Shown here in pieces: positions 10,790 to 20,124 of a DNA stretch of 64,000 nucleotides. The notes under the pieces are model-generated. The model was given only the letters and a program-made list of their open reading frames with translations. It had not been told where the DNA came from and searched no databases. Positions within the stretch are counted from its first letter, which is position 1, and each line of letters begins with the position of its first letter. The stretch covers positions 2,232,001 to 2,296,000 of the forward strand of contig JASJOG010000017.1 in the NCBI GenBank assembly GCA_030142905.1, in the 5' to 3' direction. The DNA is from Heliopora coerulea. Its lineage: Eukaryota; Cnidaria; Anthozoa; Scleralcyonacea; Helioporidae. The translations under genes and the position numbers were made by a program.

Positions 10790-11033
10790 TTTTATTTTTT
10801 TATTCAAACGTTATTTAAAATTTATTCAAATAAAAGTTAAGTAAAACCTAAGTAAATTTTAAATAAACACAAACCTTCCAAATGTTATTTAAAATTTATT
10901 CAAAAGTTATTCAAAGTTATTCAAAATTTATTTATGAATAAATTTAAATAGATTCAAATAAAAAACAAGTAAATTTTTTTTTACTCAAAATTTATTCAAA
11001 AGTTATTCAAAACAGCGTAGCTGAGCGCAAGCG
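10790..11033. repeat. A/T-rich intergenic tract of TTATTCAAA repeats
   Basis: About 240 bp between two convergently spaced minus-strand genes, built from many copies of ATTTATTCAAA and AGTTATTCAAA on the plus strand. It ends in the GC-rich hairpin CAGCGTAGCTG (11013-11023). No coding region seen. Confidence 0.6.
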
Positions 11034-12077
11034 TTATTTAGTTATATATTTTAATATTTCATCTTCGTCAAAATCAACACCATATTTTTTACAAAGAAGA
11101 TAATGATTTAAAACAATTTCTGGATATTTCATTTTTCTTGTTGAAACATATACATATAATATTTCTCCATCCATTTTTCCGTGGTCTTTATTTGTTGATC
11201 CAAGATAAAATTTCATATTTGGAGTGTGATACTTTCTAGCATTTGTATTGAAAGAAAGAATTTCTTTTCCATTCACATAAAGATTTCCTTTTTTAACACC
11301 TTTAAGATTACCTTGGTCCCAATGAACAAAAAGACATATTAATTTGTTTATTTGAGTTGCATTTGCTTTCAATTCCCATGCGTTATTTGAAACTGTAGAC
11401 GGGTATGAATTTGTGATATCTAATGATGAATTACTATAAGAAACACCAAAATCAAAAGGAGTTGGTTGGTTTGTTGTTTCATTATCTGTGATTTTAAACA
11501 ACGACACCTCATTGTTAGACGAATTTAATGATTTTAAAATATATACAAAATAAAAATTCAAGTATTGGTAACTTAAAATATTTTCTTCACAAGTTAAATG
11601 TAAATTGTTTCTATCTGATCCAAGGTATTGAACACAATAAAAATTATTATTAATTGTTGATTTTTTAAAAAGTGGTTGTTTGTTTGTATCATCTTGTTTG
11701 AAAATCCAATCTTTTTTTCTTGACAAATTCAAAAGTTTTTCAACCTTTTTATCACTTCCAGTGTATTCTATATAAGTATTATCATCTTTCACATCAAAAA
11801 TTCCTTCATCATCCATTTGTATATTATAAATATTTGCAACCGTATTTGCTAATGAAAAATTTTTCACACGGTCGTCGACGTATTTTTTATTTACAGAATG
11901 TTGATTAGAAGATGGATTATAATTTGATGCGTGGATAATATAATGATTACCCATATCCAAATCTCCAGTCATTGTTCCTCCTGTTTTTGATAATTTTTTA
12001 TCAAACTCATTTAATAAGAAATTTTTTTCACTTTGTGTTTTTGAACTAAAATCATCATCATTAAATATAACACTCAT
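11034..12077 (-). CDS. tail-fibre-like protein with C-terminal lectin (LamG/ConA-like) domain
   Basis: A 347-aa protein. Near its N-terminus (about residues 27-70) it has LSKTGGTMTGDLDMG followed by VNKKYVDDRV, the repeat signature of bacteriophage tail fibres. The C-terminal half (about 230-335) has the pattern of a laminin-G/concanavalin fold: a tryptophan-bearing strand (LFVHWDQG), NLYVNGKEILSF, a glycine-containing strand and a final helix before LNHYLLCKKYGVD. I infer a receptor- or glycan-binding virion fibre. A second, related gene lies directly upstream (12112-13301), and Polinton 2 has one as well (32509-33532). The start at 12077 follows TATAAAAATAA. Confidence 0.8.
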   Translation of the reverse strand: MSVIFNDDDFSSKTQSEKNFLLNEFDKKLSKTGGTMTGDLDMGNHYIIHASNYNPSSNQHSVNKKYVDDRVKNFSLANTVANIYNIQMDDEGIFDVKDDNTYIEYTGSDKKVEKLLNLSRKKDWIFKQDDTNKQPLFKKSTINNNFYCVQYLGSDRNNLHLTCEENILSYQYLNFYFVYILKSLNSSNNEVSLFKITDNETTNQPTPFDFGVSYSNSSLDITNSYPSTVSNNAWELKANATQINKLICLFVHWDQGNLKGVKKGNLYVNGKEILSFNTNARKYHTPNMKFYLGSTNKDHGKMDGEILYVYVSTRKMKYPEIVLNHYLLCKKYGVDFDEDEILKYITK

Positions 12078-12111
12078 TTATTTTTATACATTTTTATACA
12101 TTTTCATATAT

Positions 12112-13301
12112 TTATATATTTATATTATCATGATCAACATTGTATAAATTACAAAGAACATAATGATAAAACAAAATTTCTTTTTCTGTCATTTTTTCAT
12201 GTTTTAAAACTGAAAAGAAAGATATTGATCCATCAAAAGGAGAATTTGTAGCGTCTTTTAAATCACCAATTGTTAAATTTGTGCTTCCTGAAACAGTTTT
12301 TGATGTAAAAGATGTTAATTTTTTTCCATTACAATAAACACTACTTTCATTATTATTTGGTGTTGTATACAAATCCCAATGAATGCTTAAACATATCCAT
12401 TTATTCAGGGTTCCAGCATTTGCTTTTGATTGAAAAGCAGCAAGTGGTGATCTATGATTTACATTATTTGAACCAATACAAAAGTAATCAGCACTATCTC
12501 CAGAAATAACCAATTCTCTTGTAGTTGGATTTGCAAAACAAACAAATTTATCCCATCCTCCGTTGTCATGCCCAAAAATTCCCCTCTTAACCAATCATTT
12601 CCAGATGAAGGAACAGAATTCAATTTATAAACAAAAAAAACATTTACAATATCTTTTTTTCCTGATATCGGATTAATGTTGGAATCTGAAATCATTCTAC
12701 TACCGTTAAATTTTAAAAAATATTTATTATTTTCTTTTTCACTTTCTAAACACAAGGAAGGTTGAAGACTTTTTGTTGTTTGTTTAAAATTGTTTCCTTC
12801 AATTCCATAATCAATTAGTTCTTTTACTTTTCCACCGTTTCTTTCAAACAACAAATCATAAACTGAATTATATTCAACAAAATATAAATTATGAAATTTC
12901 AAAGAAAAATTATCTTTAAAAACTGAAAAACTAACATCCTTTTTGAGAATATTTAAATTATCATCAATACGGTCGTCGACGTATTTTTTCCTAGCTAAAT
13001 CTTCATCATTTATAGGATTCACATTTGTTGTAATTTTGTTATTTTCCATATTTATATTTCCAGTCATTGTTCCTCCTGTTTTTGATAGAAACAGCTTTGC
13101 TGCTGAAGTTGATGTATGGTTTGAGACATGGTCGTCAACGTATTTTTTTCTTGCTAAATGTGAATTTTCTGTTGGATCAGCTGATGTTATTATATGATGT
13201 GATCCCATGTTAATGTTTCCTGTCATATCCCCTCCTGTTGTTGGTAAACCTCCTGTTTTTATATTATCGTTAACTTTTTCATATCCATAGAATAAACTCA
13301 T
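12112..13301 (-). pseudogene. second tail-fibre-like lectin protein, frameshifted
   Basis: The N-terminal piece (13301-12459) has three fibre repeats, each with GGxMTGNINM and ARKYVDD-like strings (KKYVDDHV, KKYVDDRI), then a linker. The C-terminal piece (12594-12112, another frame) has the lectin-like part with KRGIFGHDNGGWDKF, WICLSIHWD, SSVYCNGKKL and HYVLCNLYNVDHDN. The two frames overlap and homology passes from one to the other at a run of four G on the coding strand near 12572-12580, so a one-base change in that run explains the break. It could be a real mutation or a sequencing error. The protein is closest to the fibre of Polinton 2, which has the same FGHHNGGYDKF string. Confidence 0.82.
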
Positions 13302-13320
13302 TTATTTTATAATAACAAAA

Positions 13321-14022
13321 TTATTTAATTTTGACTTCTAACAAAATATTTCCAATTGAATCACCATTGTTTCCTTCTACTTTGAATTTTATTTCATTAT
13401 AAATTCCATTTGATAATTTAACCCCTTTGTCTTCAGAGGAAGGATAAATTCTAGAAATACTACCTTTTAGTGTTTGTTGTGTTGTTATTGGAATTTGTAT
13501 AAGAATGTCACTTTTTTTTCCATTTACAAAATTTTTACTTTTGTCAATCATGTTGCAACTTATGTTTACATATTCCAAATTATTGTTGATATTTACCTCA
13601 TTGTCACTTTCAGTTAATGTATTTGGAGATATAACTTTATTAACTGGAAATCCTAGTATTGGTCCAAGTGTTTGTAAATTTAATGTTTTATCGGATTTTA
13701 TTGTACATTTTCCTGAAAAATCAATTTGTTCCAATTCTATTTTTCCAACATTTTCAAATTCTGTTTTTAAAATATTAAAGGTATAATACCCATCTTTGAA
13801 TCCAATTTTTGTACCATCATAGGTATAATGATGAATATTTGCATCCAAATTATTATAATTCCAAAAAATACTTATAGATTTTACAAACATCTCCGAACAA
13901 CTGTTTAATATGATTGGATCGTCTAATGCAATTGTTGCACCTTTGGTGTTGAGACCTTCGGTCAATTCACGACCGTAACCGGTTTCGTTTTTTGGGATAA
14001 AAATTTTTAAAGATATTGTCAT
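13321..14022 (-). CDS. penton-like minor capsid protein (putative single jelly-roll)
   Basis: A 233-aa beta-rich protein. Conserved landmarks are DGYYTFNILKTEFENVG (about 78-94), LGPILGF (about 121-127), EVNINNNLEYVNISCN (about 145-160) and LPITT-like IPITTQQTLKGSISRI (about 175-190). These are landmarks of the Polinton/adintovirus minor capsid protein, which forms the five-fold vertices. The homologue in Polinton 2 (35047-35692) has the same landmarks but lies on the opposite strand relative to its neighbours. The start at 14022 follows TATAAAATAA, 6 bp from the stop of the next gene upstream. Confidence 0.75.
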   Translation of the reverse strand: MTISLKIFIPKNETGYGRELTEGLNTKGATIALDDPIILNSCSEMFVKSISIFWNYNNLDANIHHYTYDGTKIGFKDGYYTFNILKTEFENVGKIELEQIDFSGKCTIKSDKTLNLQTLGPILGFPVNKVISPNTLTESDNEVNINNNLEYVNISCNMIDKSKNFVNGKKSDILIQIPITTQQTLKGSISRIYPSSEDKGVKLSNGIYNEIKFKVEGNNGDSIGNILLEVKIK

Positions 14023-14027
14023 TTATT

Positions 14028-15659
14028 TTATAATATATATTTTGAAATTAAAACTCCTCCAACTATTGCAAAAGATAAAATCCATAAATTTTCACTTGAC
14101 CCAATGGGTGTTTTTGCAGGACCTCTGGTCCTGAGAGCTTGAACCTCTGGTTCTGAGCTCTTTGAGCGATCGCTAGATATGTCTTTTAACACATTATTTT
14201 TCGTCACTCGCTCCGTGTCTTCTTTGGATTCATTTTTGTTGTCTTCTTTGGGTTCATTTTTGTTGTCTTTTTTGTTTATTTCATTTTTGTTATATTTTTT
14301 ATTTACTTCATTTTTCTTCACTTGCTCCGCGTCGTTTCCCTGTAATTTTGTTTTGTTTTCTCCACCGTAATAATTTAAATTTTCATTAATTCCAAAAACC
14401 ATATTTTCATCAGAAACTTTTAATTTATTATTATATCCTTCAATAGGATTTTTTAAAATTATTAAAGATGATGGAATTAACCATAACGTTGGACTTATAG
14501 CTGTATTTAAAACTACATTTGTTGATGAAATTGCTTGATTCATATTATTTATCCAAGTTGAAGTGTCATAATTTATAATAGAATCTTCAAAAATTTGTCT
14601 AAAAACTTTTTGTGTTTCTAAAGCTGAAGCTCTATTTGAAACAATACTTTGCCTTGTTCTCGCTTGTGCTCCAAGGATTGCATAAAGATATGCTTCAATG
14701 GATTGATTTAATAATTCAGTTCCCTTTTTTGTTAAACCATCTGAAATTGTTGGAACAAATTTTTTGTAATCATTTTGTGTATCTCTAATTTGACCCGGAC
14801 CATGATTATATCTTTTCCATGGGTCTACACCTACGGTGTCTTGACCTAAATGTTCATTTTTTATTTTCATAATTTCTTGATAAGTCCATTTTGGATAATG
14901 ATCTTTTAAAAAACCAGCATTAAATTTATAAAATATTTTATCATCACCATTTTTCAATTGATACATAATTCTTCTTGTTGTAAAATATACATGAAATCTC
15001 ATAAATGATGTAATTTGTTTTGGAACATTCCCTCCGGTCAGCGCTCCGCTGTCACTTGAAAATAATAAATGTTGGATTGAAATTCCACATCCATAAATTG
15101 CAATCCATGTTCCAATTATGCTTTGAAAATATGGTTCATTAAGTGACCATTTTGCATTATCATTTGTAGTTATGTTTAATCCAGGTAAATTACTTTGAAA
15201 ATAATCTGTATTGCTTACATAAATTCTAAATTGATTAATTGGATAACTTAAAACATATTGTGTAGGAAAATTATCCCAATAATATTTTTTTCCTGTATAA
15301 TTAACATGTCTTTTTCCTTTTGGTAATTCTTGTATGCTTCCGTTAGCGATCCAAATTTTTGGAAAGTGAGGAATTGGTTTATTTATATAAAGATATTTTG
15401 TCATGTTTGGATCATTTTTAAACGTGTCTGAATTTATGTCTGTTGAAATATAATCATTGTTTTTAAAATATGTAGTTGTTTTTTCCCAACTTCCATCTTT
15501 ATTAATATCATGCTCGAAGTAAAATTTTGACATGTCTGCATATGGATATTTTTCTAAAAAATGTTTTTTGAATTTTCTATCCAGAATTTTTATTTCATTC
15601 ATCACAAAATCATAATTTTTTCCATAATATTTTTTCTCAGCTTTTTCAAGTGAATCCAT
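14028..15659 (-). CDS. conserved 543-aa Polinton protein with C-terminal membrane anchor
   Basis: Probably a virion protein of unknown fold; it is intact here and has a broken homologue in Polinton 2 (33542-35018). Features: basic start LEKAEKKYYGKNYDF, a beta-rich region with GKKYYWDNFPTQYVLSYPIN (about 123-142), SIQHLLF and QITSFMRFHVYFTTRR (about 200-240), a conserved helical core with ILGAQARTRQS (about 328-338) and SPTLWLIPSSLIILKNP (about 400-416), a low-complexity KNE/KEDNKNE segment (about 455-500), and a C-terminal hydrophobic segment LWILSFAIVGGVLISKYIL. Two GC-rich triloop hairpins and one more (14119-14131, 14141-14153, 15039-15051) lie in variable parts. It is divergent from the integrase with only 22 bp between starts. 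Confidence 0.72.
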   Translation of the reverse strand: MDSLEKAEKKYYGKNYDFVMNEIKILDRKFKKHFLEKYPYADMSKFYFEHDINKDGSWEKTTTYFKNNDYISTDINSDTFKNDPNMTKYLYINKPIPHFPKIWIANGSIQELPKGKRHVNYTGKKYYWDNFPTQYVLSYPINQFRIYVSNTDYFQSNLPGLNITTNDNAKWSLNEPYFQSIIGTWIAIYGCGISIQHLLFSSDSGALTGGNVPKQITSFMRFHVYFTTRRIMYQLKNGDDKIFYKFNAGFLKDHYPKWTYQEIMKIKNEHLGQDTVGVDPWKRYNHGPGQIRDTQNDYKKFVPTISDGLTKKGTELLNQSIEAYLYAILGAQARTRQSIVSNRASALETQKVFRQIFEDSIINYDTSTWINNMNQAISSTNVVLNTAISPTLWLIPSSLIILKNPIEGYNNKLKVSDENMVFGINENLNYYGGENKTKLQGNDAEQVKKNEVNKKYNKNEINKKDNKNEPKEDNKNESKEDTERVTKNNVLKDISSDRSKSSEPEVQALRTRGPAKTPIGSSENLWILSFAIVGGVLISKYIL

Positions 15660-15681
15660 TATTTATTTTAATAAAAAATAA
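15660..15681. promoter_or_regulatory. 22-bp divergent promoter/leader region
   Basis: The gap between two divergent start codons (minus strand at 15659 and plus strand at 15682) is only A and T: ATTTATTTTAATAAAAAATA. Both starts read as a TATAAA/AATAAA-like string directly before the ATG. Any promoter must lie here or overlap the coding regions. Confidence 0.55.
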
Positions 15682-16810
15682 ATGAACGACAAAGTGAGTG
15701 ATAATGAATTTGTTATTGAACAAGAGTTAAGAGATATTTATTACAATCCTAAAACAGGTTATCAATCTGCGGAAAGACTTTATCAAAAAGCAAAAGACAT
15801 ACTTCCAAAAGAATTAAACGTTAGTAGAAAAATTGTACAAGACTGGTTAAAAACACAAGATACTTTTACAAGATTTAAACCAATTGTAAAAAGACATAAA
15901 TTTCAAAAAACATTTGTTAAAGACTTGGGAGACCAAATACAAATGGACTTGATTGATATGAAAAAATATAAAAAAAGAAAATGATGATTATTACTGGATT
16001 CTTACTGCTGTTGAAATTTTGAGTCGATATGCGTTTGCTATTCCTGTCTACAGAAAAGATACTTATAACATGACGTTAGCTGTTGATAAATTACTTAGAA
16101 AATTCAAAAAAAGATTTGGTAAATACCCAAATGTAGCTCAATTTGATGAAGGAAAAGAATTTTATAATGTTGGTGTAAAGTGGTTATTAAAAGAAACTGG
16201 TGACGAGGGTGTTAAATATTTTTCTTCAAAATCTGTTAAAAAAGCAGCTATAGTTGAAAGATTTAATCGAACTTTAAAAACATCCATGTGGAAATATTTT
16301 TATAAAAATAAAACTTATAAATGGATCTCTGTTTTGAAAAAACTCGTAAATAATTATAATAATACTAAACACACTAGTATATTAATGAAACCTGTTGATG
16401 TAAATGAATCTAACAAAGATCAAGTGTGGAATACATTATATGGTCATCCATTGGGAGATTTACCTTTACCTAAATTCAAAATTGGTGATACTGTTAGGAT
16501 TTCTAAATATAAGAATATCTTCAAAAAAGGTTATGAAGCTAATTTTACAGAAGAAATTTTTAAAATTGTAAAAGTATTTAGAGGTGATCCAAACATGTAT
16601 GAAGTGGAAGACCTTGAGGGAGAACCAATCATTGGGAAATTTTATGAACAGGAATTGTCTGCTGTTAATAATGTAAGTGGTATGTATAAAGTAGAGAAAA
16701 TATTAAAAAGAAAAAAAGTCAAAGGAAAAAATATGGTGTTGGTAAAGTGGGAAGGTTATGACAATAAACATAACTCTTGGATAGAAGAAAAAAATATTCA
16801 AAATGTATAA
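15682..16810 (+). pseudogene. retroviral-type integrase with C-terminal chromodomain, one frameshift
   Basis: Catalyses insertion of the element into the chromosome. Piece 1 (15682-15984) has the N-terminal helices GYQSAERLYQKAKD and the first catalytic aspartate in IQMDLIDM. Piece 2 continues in another frame from about 15985: EILSRYAFAIPVYRKD, second aspartate in QFDEGKEFYN, glutamate in AAIVERFNRTLKTSMWKYF, an SH3-like region with PKFKIGDTVRISKY, and a chromodomain (YKVEKILKRKKVKGKNMV to NSWIEEKNI, about 16684-16805). The frame changes at a seven-A run (15970-15976) that looks one base too long. All three catalytic acids are present. A sequencing error in the homopolymer cannot be excluded. 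The next gene starts 6 bp after its stop. Confidence 0.93.
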
Positions 16811-16815
16811 AATAA

Positions 16816-18171
16816 ATGGATAATAACGGTTTTGATGATATAGAATTAAATGAGCGAAGCGAACAAGTTCGTAGAAATATAAGAGACCGTGAGGCTGAAG
16901 GTGGTGAAACAAGTGGAGGAAATTTTGCTGATACAAATTTAGATACTGAAGAAACAACTATATTACTCCCAGACCAAAACACCAGAGTAACTAGAGTTAA
17001 AGAACCTGAGTCTGAAAATTTGTTTAAAAGATTCAAAAAAAATTTGGGAGGAATTAAAAGGACAATGACTAGTGATAAAAAAAATACTTTCAAAAAAATA
17101 TTTAAAATTCATCTTGAAAAGAAAAACGGACCAAATAATAGTATATTGTTAGATAAAACAGAATTTGTTTTTGATGAAAAAAATAAAAATTATTCTATTA
17201 TATTCAGAGGAAAAAAAATTGGTAATGTCAATGATAACAATGAACCAGAGTTATTTACCAAAAAAAATAAGAAATATGTTGATGAATTTAATGATTATAT
17301 GAGAAAAGCAAAAAAAGAATATGAAAAAACACCAGATTCTATTATAGATGAAAAAATATACGATGAAAATATTGAAATGAAAGAGATTGAGAGAAAAAAT
17401 ATAGTTGAAAGCACCATTTCACAAATTGATAATGAAGTTAATAGAATAATTGATGAAAATAACTTGATTAAATTAGTTAGAGATGTAAATGACCCAAGAA
17501 GATCATTATTTGATTCAGATGAATTGAGAGAATTTAGAGGTTTATTAAATTTTGAAGAAGCTGTCTCTCCGGTTGGTGGTGTTGATTATTTGGATTTATC
17601 AGAAAATGAAAGAAAAAATGTTTTATGTGAAAAAATTAAATCATTTGATAGAGAATATGAATATTGGAAAAATAAAGCTGATTTAGAATCAGCTGAACCA
17701 CAAAAAAGTATATATGAAGGTTTTTCAAAAATTGCAAAATTATATGCAGATAGAACGAGACTTGAAATTAATGAAAAACCAATTAGTGAAGAAGGAGCAC
17801 AAATTTTAAATGAAAATATTGAAGATTCCGACCTCGGTAGATTAGAAAGATTTAAAAAATGGGCAAAAGAAAATTTATTAGGTTTATCAGCAGTAGCAAT
17901 TTCTGTAGCAGGTATAATTACTTTAATAGTTATAAGAGCAAGAATGGCATTAAAACTAGGTGCAAGAGCAGTTGGAAAAGTAGCAAAAGCAATTGCAAAC
18001 ATAGCTAAAAATTTAGGCGCAGTTTTTTCAGCACTTTTAAATTTAATTTCACAAATATTAGCATTTGGTGCAAAAGGTATTAATTTTTTAGCTAAAAATT
18101 TATGGATATTAGTTATTGCAATCACTTATTTTTTATACGAACAATACAAAGAATACCGAAAGAACGAATGA
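16816..18171 (+). CDS. 451-aa membrane-anchored coiled-coil protein
   Basis: The N-terminal 330 residues are charged and largely helical, with NERSEQVRRNIRDRE near the start (its DNA holds a GCGAAGC hairpin). The C-terminal 120 residues are conserved in Polinton 2 (36808-38069): GRLERFKKWAKENLLGLSAV, then a long Ala/Gly-rich hydrophobic stretch, KLGARAVGKVAKAIANIAKN, and a final anchor LWILVIAITYFLYEQYKEY. The pattern is that of a membrane-inserting virion protein, but its function is unknown. It follows the integrase closely, with TATAAAATAAATG at the junction. Confidence 0.75.
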   Translation: MDNNGFDDIELNERSEQVRRNIRDREAEGGETSGGNFADTNLDTEETTILLPDQNTRVTRVKEPESENLFKRFKKNLGGIKRTMTSDKKNTFKKIFKIHLEKKNGPNNSILLDKTEFVFDEKNKNYSIIFRGKKIGNVNDNNEPELFTKKNKKYVDEFNDYMRKAKKEYEKTPDSIIDEKIYDENIEMKEIERKNIVESTISQIDNEVNRIIDENNLIKLVRDVNDPRRSLFDSDELREFRGLLNFEEAVSPVGGVDYLDLSENERKNVLCEKIKSFDREYEYWKNKADLESAEPQKSIYEGFSKIAKLYADRTRLEINEKPISEEGAQILNENIEDSDLGRLERFKKWAKENLLGLSAVAISVAGIITLIVIRARMALKLGARAVGKVAKAIANIAKNLGAVFSALLNLISQILAFGAKGINFLAKNLWILVIAITYFLYEQYKEYRKNE

Positions 18172-18237
18172 AGTGAGTAAGAATATCAAAAGGATAAAGA
18201 ATAAAAAAAAATTTTTGTATTTCCTATATAATAAAAA
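18172..18237. promoter_or_regulatory. leader between membrane protein and capsid genes
   Basis: The only plus-strand spacer over 60 bp in this cluster. It holds A-runs and TATATAATAAAAA immediately before the capsid start, consistent with an A/T-rich viral promoter. This is inferred from composition. Confidence 0.4.
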
Positions 18238-19476
18238 ATGAATAGAGAAAACGAATTATACCCAGGATATAAAAGATCTAAAATGAGTGAAATTAAAGGA
18301 ACCAGAACAAGACATGTTGTAACTTTAAATCCAAATTCAGTAAATCCAGAAGAAGACCTTTATATAGATATTCCAAAATTAAACCCTAATTTGTGTCTTG
18401 TACCTGATTCATTAAGATTGTTATTTAATTTTAAAAATTCAAACACCAAGTCTTGGTTTTTAAATAATTTATCAAAATTGTTAAAAAAAAGATTAGTTGT
18501 AAAATTTGCTGGTGAAATTGTTTATGATAATAGTGGAGAATCTATTTTGGAAATTTACAAAGACCTTTGGAAAACTGAATATGAAAGAGAAGATATGATT
18601 GAGTACGGAATTGGGAGAGAAAATCTTAGAAAATTAATTTCAAAAGATGACAGTGGGGCAACAAGTGGAGATGCAAAAAAAGTTTCTGATAAGTTAATGT
18701 TTGACATTTATGGAACAAAACAATGTTTAAAACTGGAAAAAATTCTTGTAGACCATGGATTATATGCTCCTTATGGTATGATTAATAATTTTCAATATAT
18801 TTTAACTTTCCCAAAAGCAAGTGAAATTATGGTTGCTCAAAGTGGAGAAAGTGTTGCAGGATACAAGTTAGAAAATTTAGAATTGAAATATGAAACAATT
18901 GAAAACCAGGATTTAGCAAATGATGTTTTAACAAATTACACAACAGGAAGATCATTGTCATATAATTATGTGACTTTGATGAAAACAGTAGAATGGGATA
19001 AAAACGCTACTTTACACAATGAAACTATAAATATTCCACGGAAAAGTATGAAAGCAGTTGTATTATTATTTAGAAATAAAACTGTTACAGACAGTGAACA
19101 ATTTGTTTACCCAAATATAACAGATGTAAAAATTAGTGTTGAAGGAATTCCAAATAGTGTTTATTCCCAAGGATTTCCCAAACGTAGATTTTTTGAAGAA
19201 GCAAAAAGAATATTTCGATGTAATTATTTTGACTGTGATGCAGTTATGGATATTGAAAAATTCTACAAAGACTCTTTTGCATTATGTATTGATTTAAGAA
19301 CATTAGACGACAATTTTGTTTATGGAACTGGAAAAAAATTGGTAAACACACAATCTGGGTTAATGTTGGAAATTAAAAAGACTGCTACTACAGCAAATGT
19401 AATGTGTTATGTATTTGTAATAAGTGATGGTTTGCTAAATATTGTAAATAAAGATTTATCTTCAATCCAATTTTAA
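18238..19476 (+). CDS. major capsid protein, double jelly-roll type
   Basis: A 412-aa protein with the landmarks of Polinton major capsid proteins: LYPGYKRSKM near the start, TRHVVTLNPNSVNP, DLYIDIPKLNPNLCLVPDSL, NSNTKSWFLNNLSKLLKKR (about 70-88), VYDNSGESILEIYKDLW, YGIGRENLRKLISKDDSGA (about 122-140), DHGLYAPYGM and the ending IVNKDLSSIQF. It would form the icosahedral shell hexons. It is intact. The Polinton 2 copy (38093-39034) shares LRKLISKDDSGATSGD but is truncated by a retroelement junction. Downstream is the packaging ATPase, the usual virion order. Confidence 0.92.
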   Translation: MNRENELYPGYKRSKMSEIKGTRTRHVVTLNPNSVNPEEDLYIDIPKLNPNLCLVPDSLRLLFNFKNSNTKSWFLNNLSKLLKKRLVVKFAGEIVYDNSGESILEIYKDLWKTEYEREDMIEYGIGRENLRKLISKDDSGATSGDAKKVSDKLMFDIYGTKQCLKLEKILVDHGLYAPYGMINNFQYILTFPKASEIMVAQSGESVAGYKLENLELKYETIENQDLANDVLTNYTTGRSLSYNYVTLMKTVEWDKNATLHNETINIPRKSMKAVVLLFRNKTVTDSEQFVYPNITDVKISVEGIPNSVYSQGFPKRRFFEEAKRIFRCNYFDCDAVMDIEKFYKDSFALCIDLRTLDDNFVYGTGKKLVNTQSGLMLEIKKTATTANVMCYVFVISDGLLNIVNKDLSSIQF

Positions 19477-19503
19477 AAACAAGATAAAAAACAAAAATAA
19501 AAA

Positions 19504-20124
19504 ATGAATCATAAAATGAATGAAATGAATGAAGTTAAACCTTTTAATATGATAATTGTTGGAATGACTGCTTGTGGAAAAACAAAATATCTTTTGGATT
19601 TTATAGAAAATGAATATAAAAATTATTTTGATTATATTTTTCTAATTTGCCCGACATTTGAATGGAATAAAACTTATGAAAATTGGAAATATGATAAAGA
19701 TGAAGATTTTATTACTATTCCTTGTGATCAAGATAATGTTGAAGATTGGTTAAAATTTATAGTAAATTTTTCAAAAGGAAGTAAAAGCTTAATCATATTG
19801 GATGATTGCGCAAGTGATAAAAATGTAAAAAATAGAACAAGTGAGTTGGTTAAATTAGGATTTAGCGCTAGACACTATAATCTTTCCGTTGTTGTAATTA
19901 CACAACAATTTACAAGTATTGCAAAACCATTTAGAGAAAATATTTCAAAATTAGTCACATTTTATAATCCAAATAAAAAAGATATGTCGGCAATAATTCA
20001 AGAATATTTAGGACCTCAGGACTGCAATGAATTGGAAAAAATTTTAGAAACTTTGAAAACAAAAAAATATTCATGTTTGGAAATAAATTTAATTTTTCCA
20101 TTTGGTTATAAAATAAATGAGTGA
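19504..20124 (+). CDS. genome-packaging ATPase (FtsK/HerA type)
   Basis: A 206-aa P-loop ATPase with Walker A IVGMTACGKTKYLL (about 18-31), Walker B SLIILDDCA (about 97-105) and the arginine/glutamine-rich region LGFSARHYNLSVVVITQQFT (about 119-138). These match the A32-like packaging ATPases of Polintons, virophages and large DNA viruses, which pump DNA into the capsid. The stop overlaps the start of the next gene by 8 bp. It is intact. The corresponding part of Polinton 2 is missing. Confidence 0.9.
   Translation: MNHKMNEMNEVKPFNMIIVGMTACGKTKYLLDFIENEYKNYFDYIFLICPTFEWNKTYENWKYDKDEDFITIPCDQDNVEDWLKFIVNFSKGSKSLIILDDCASDKNVKNRTSELVKLGFSARHYNLSVVVITQQFTSIAKPFRENISKLVTFYNPNKKDMSAIIQEYLGPQDCNELEKILETLKTKKYSCLEINLIFPFGYKINE

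Noticed and set aside
15960..15990. Programmed -1 frameshift at the integrase A-run
   Set aside because: The needed shift is +1 and the phase of the A-run does not fit a slippery heptamer, so an indel or read error is simpler.
17586..18125. 179-codon minus-strand frame
   Set aside because: Antisense to the membrane protein gene 16816-18171, which has a homologue in Polinton 2.
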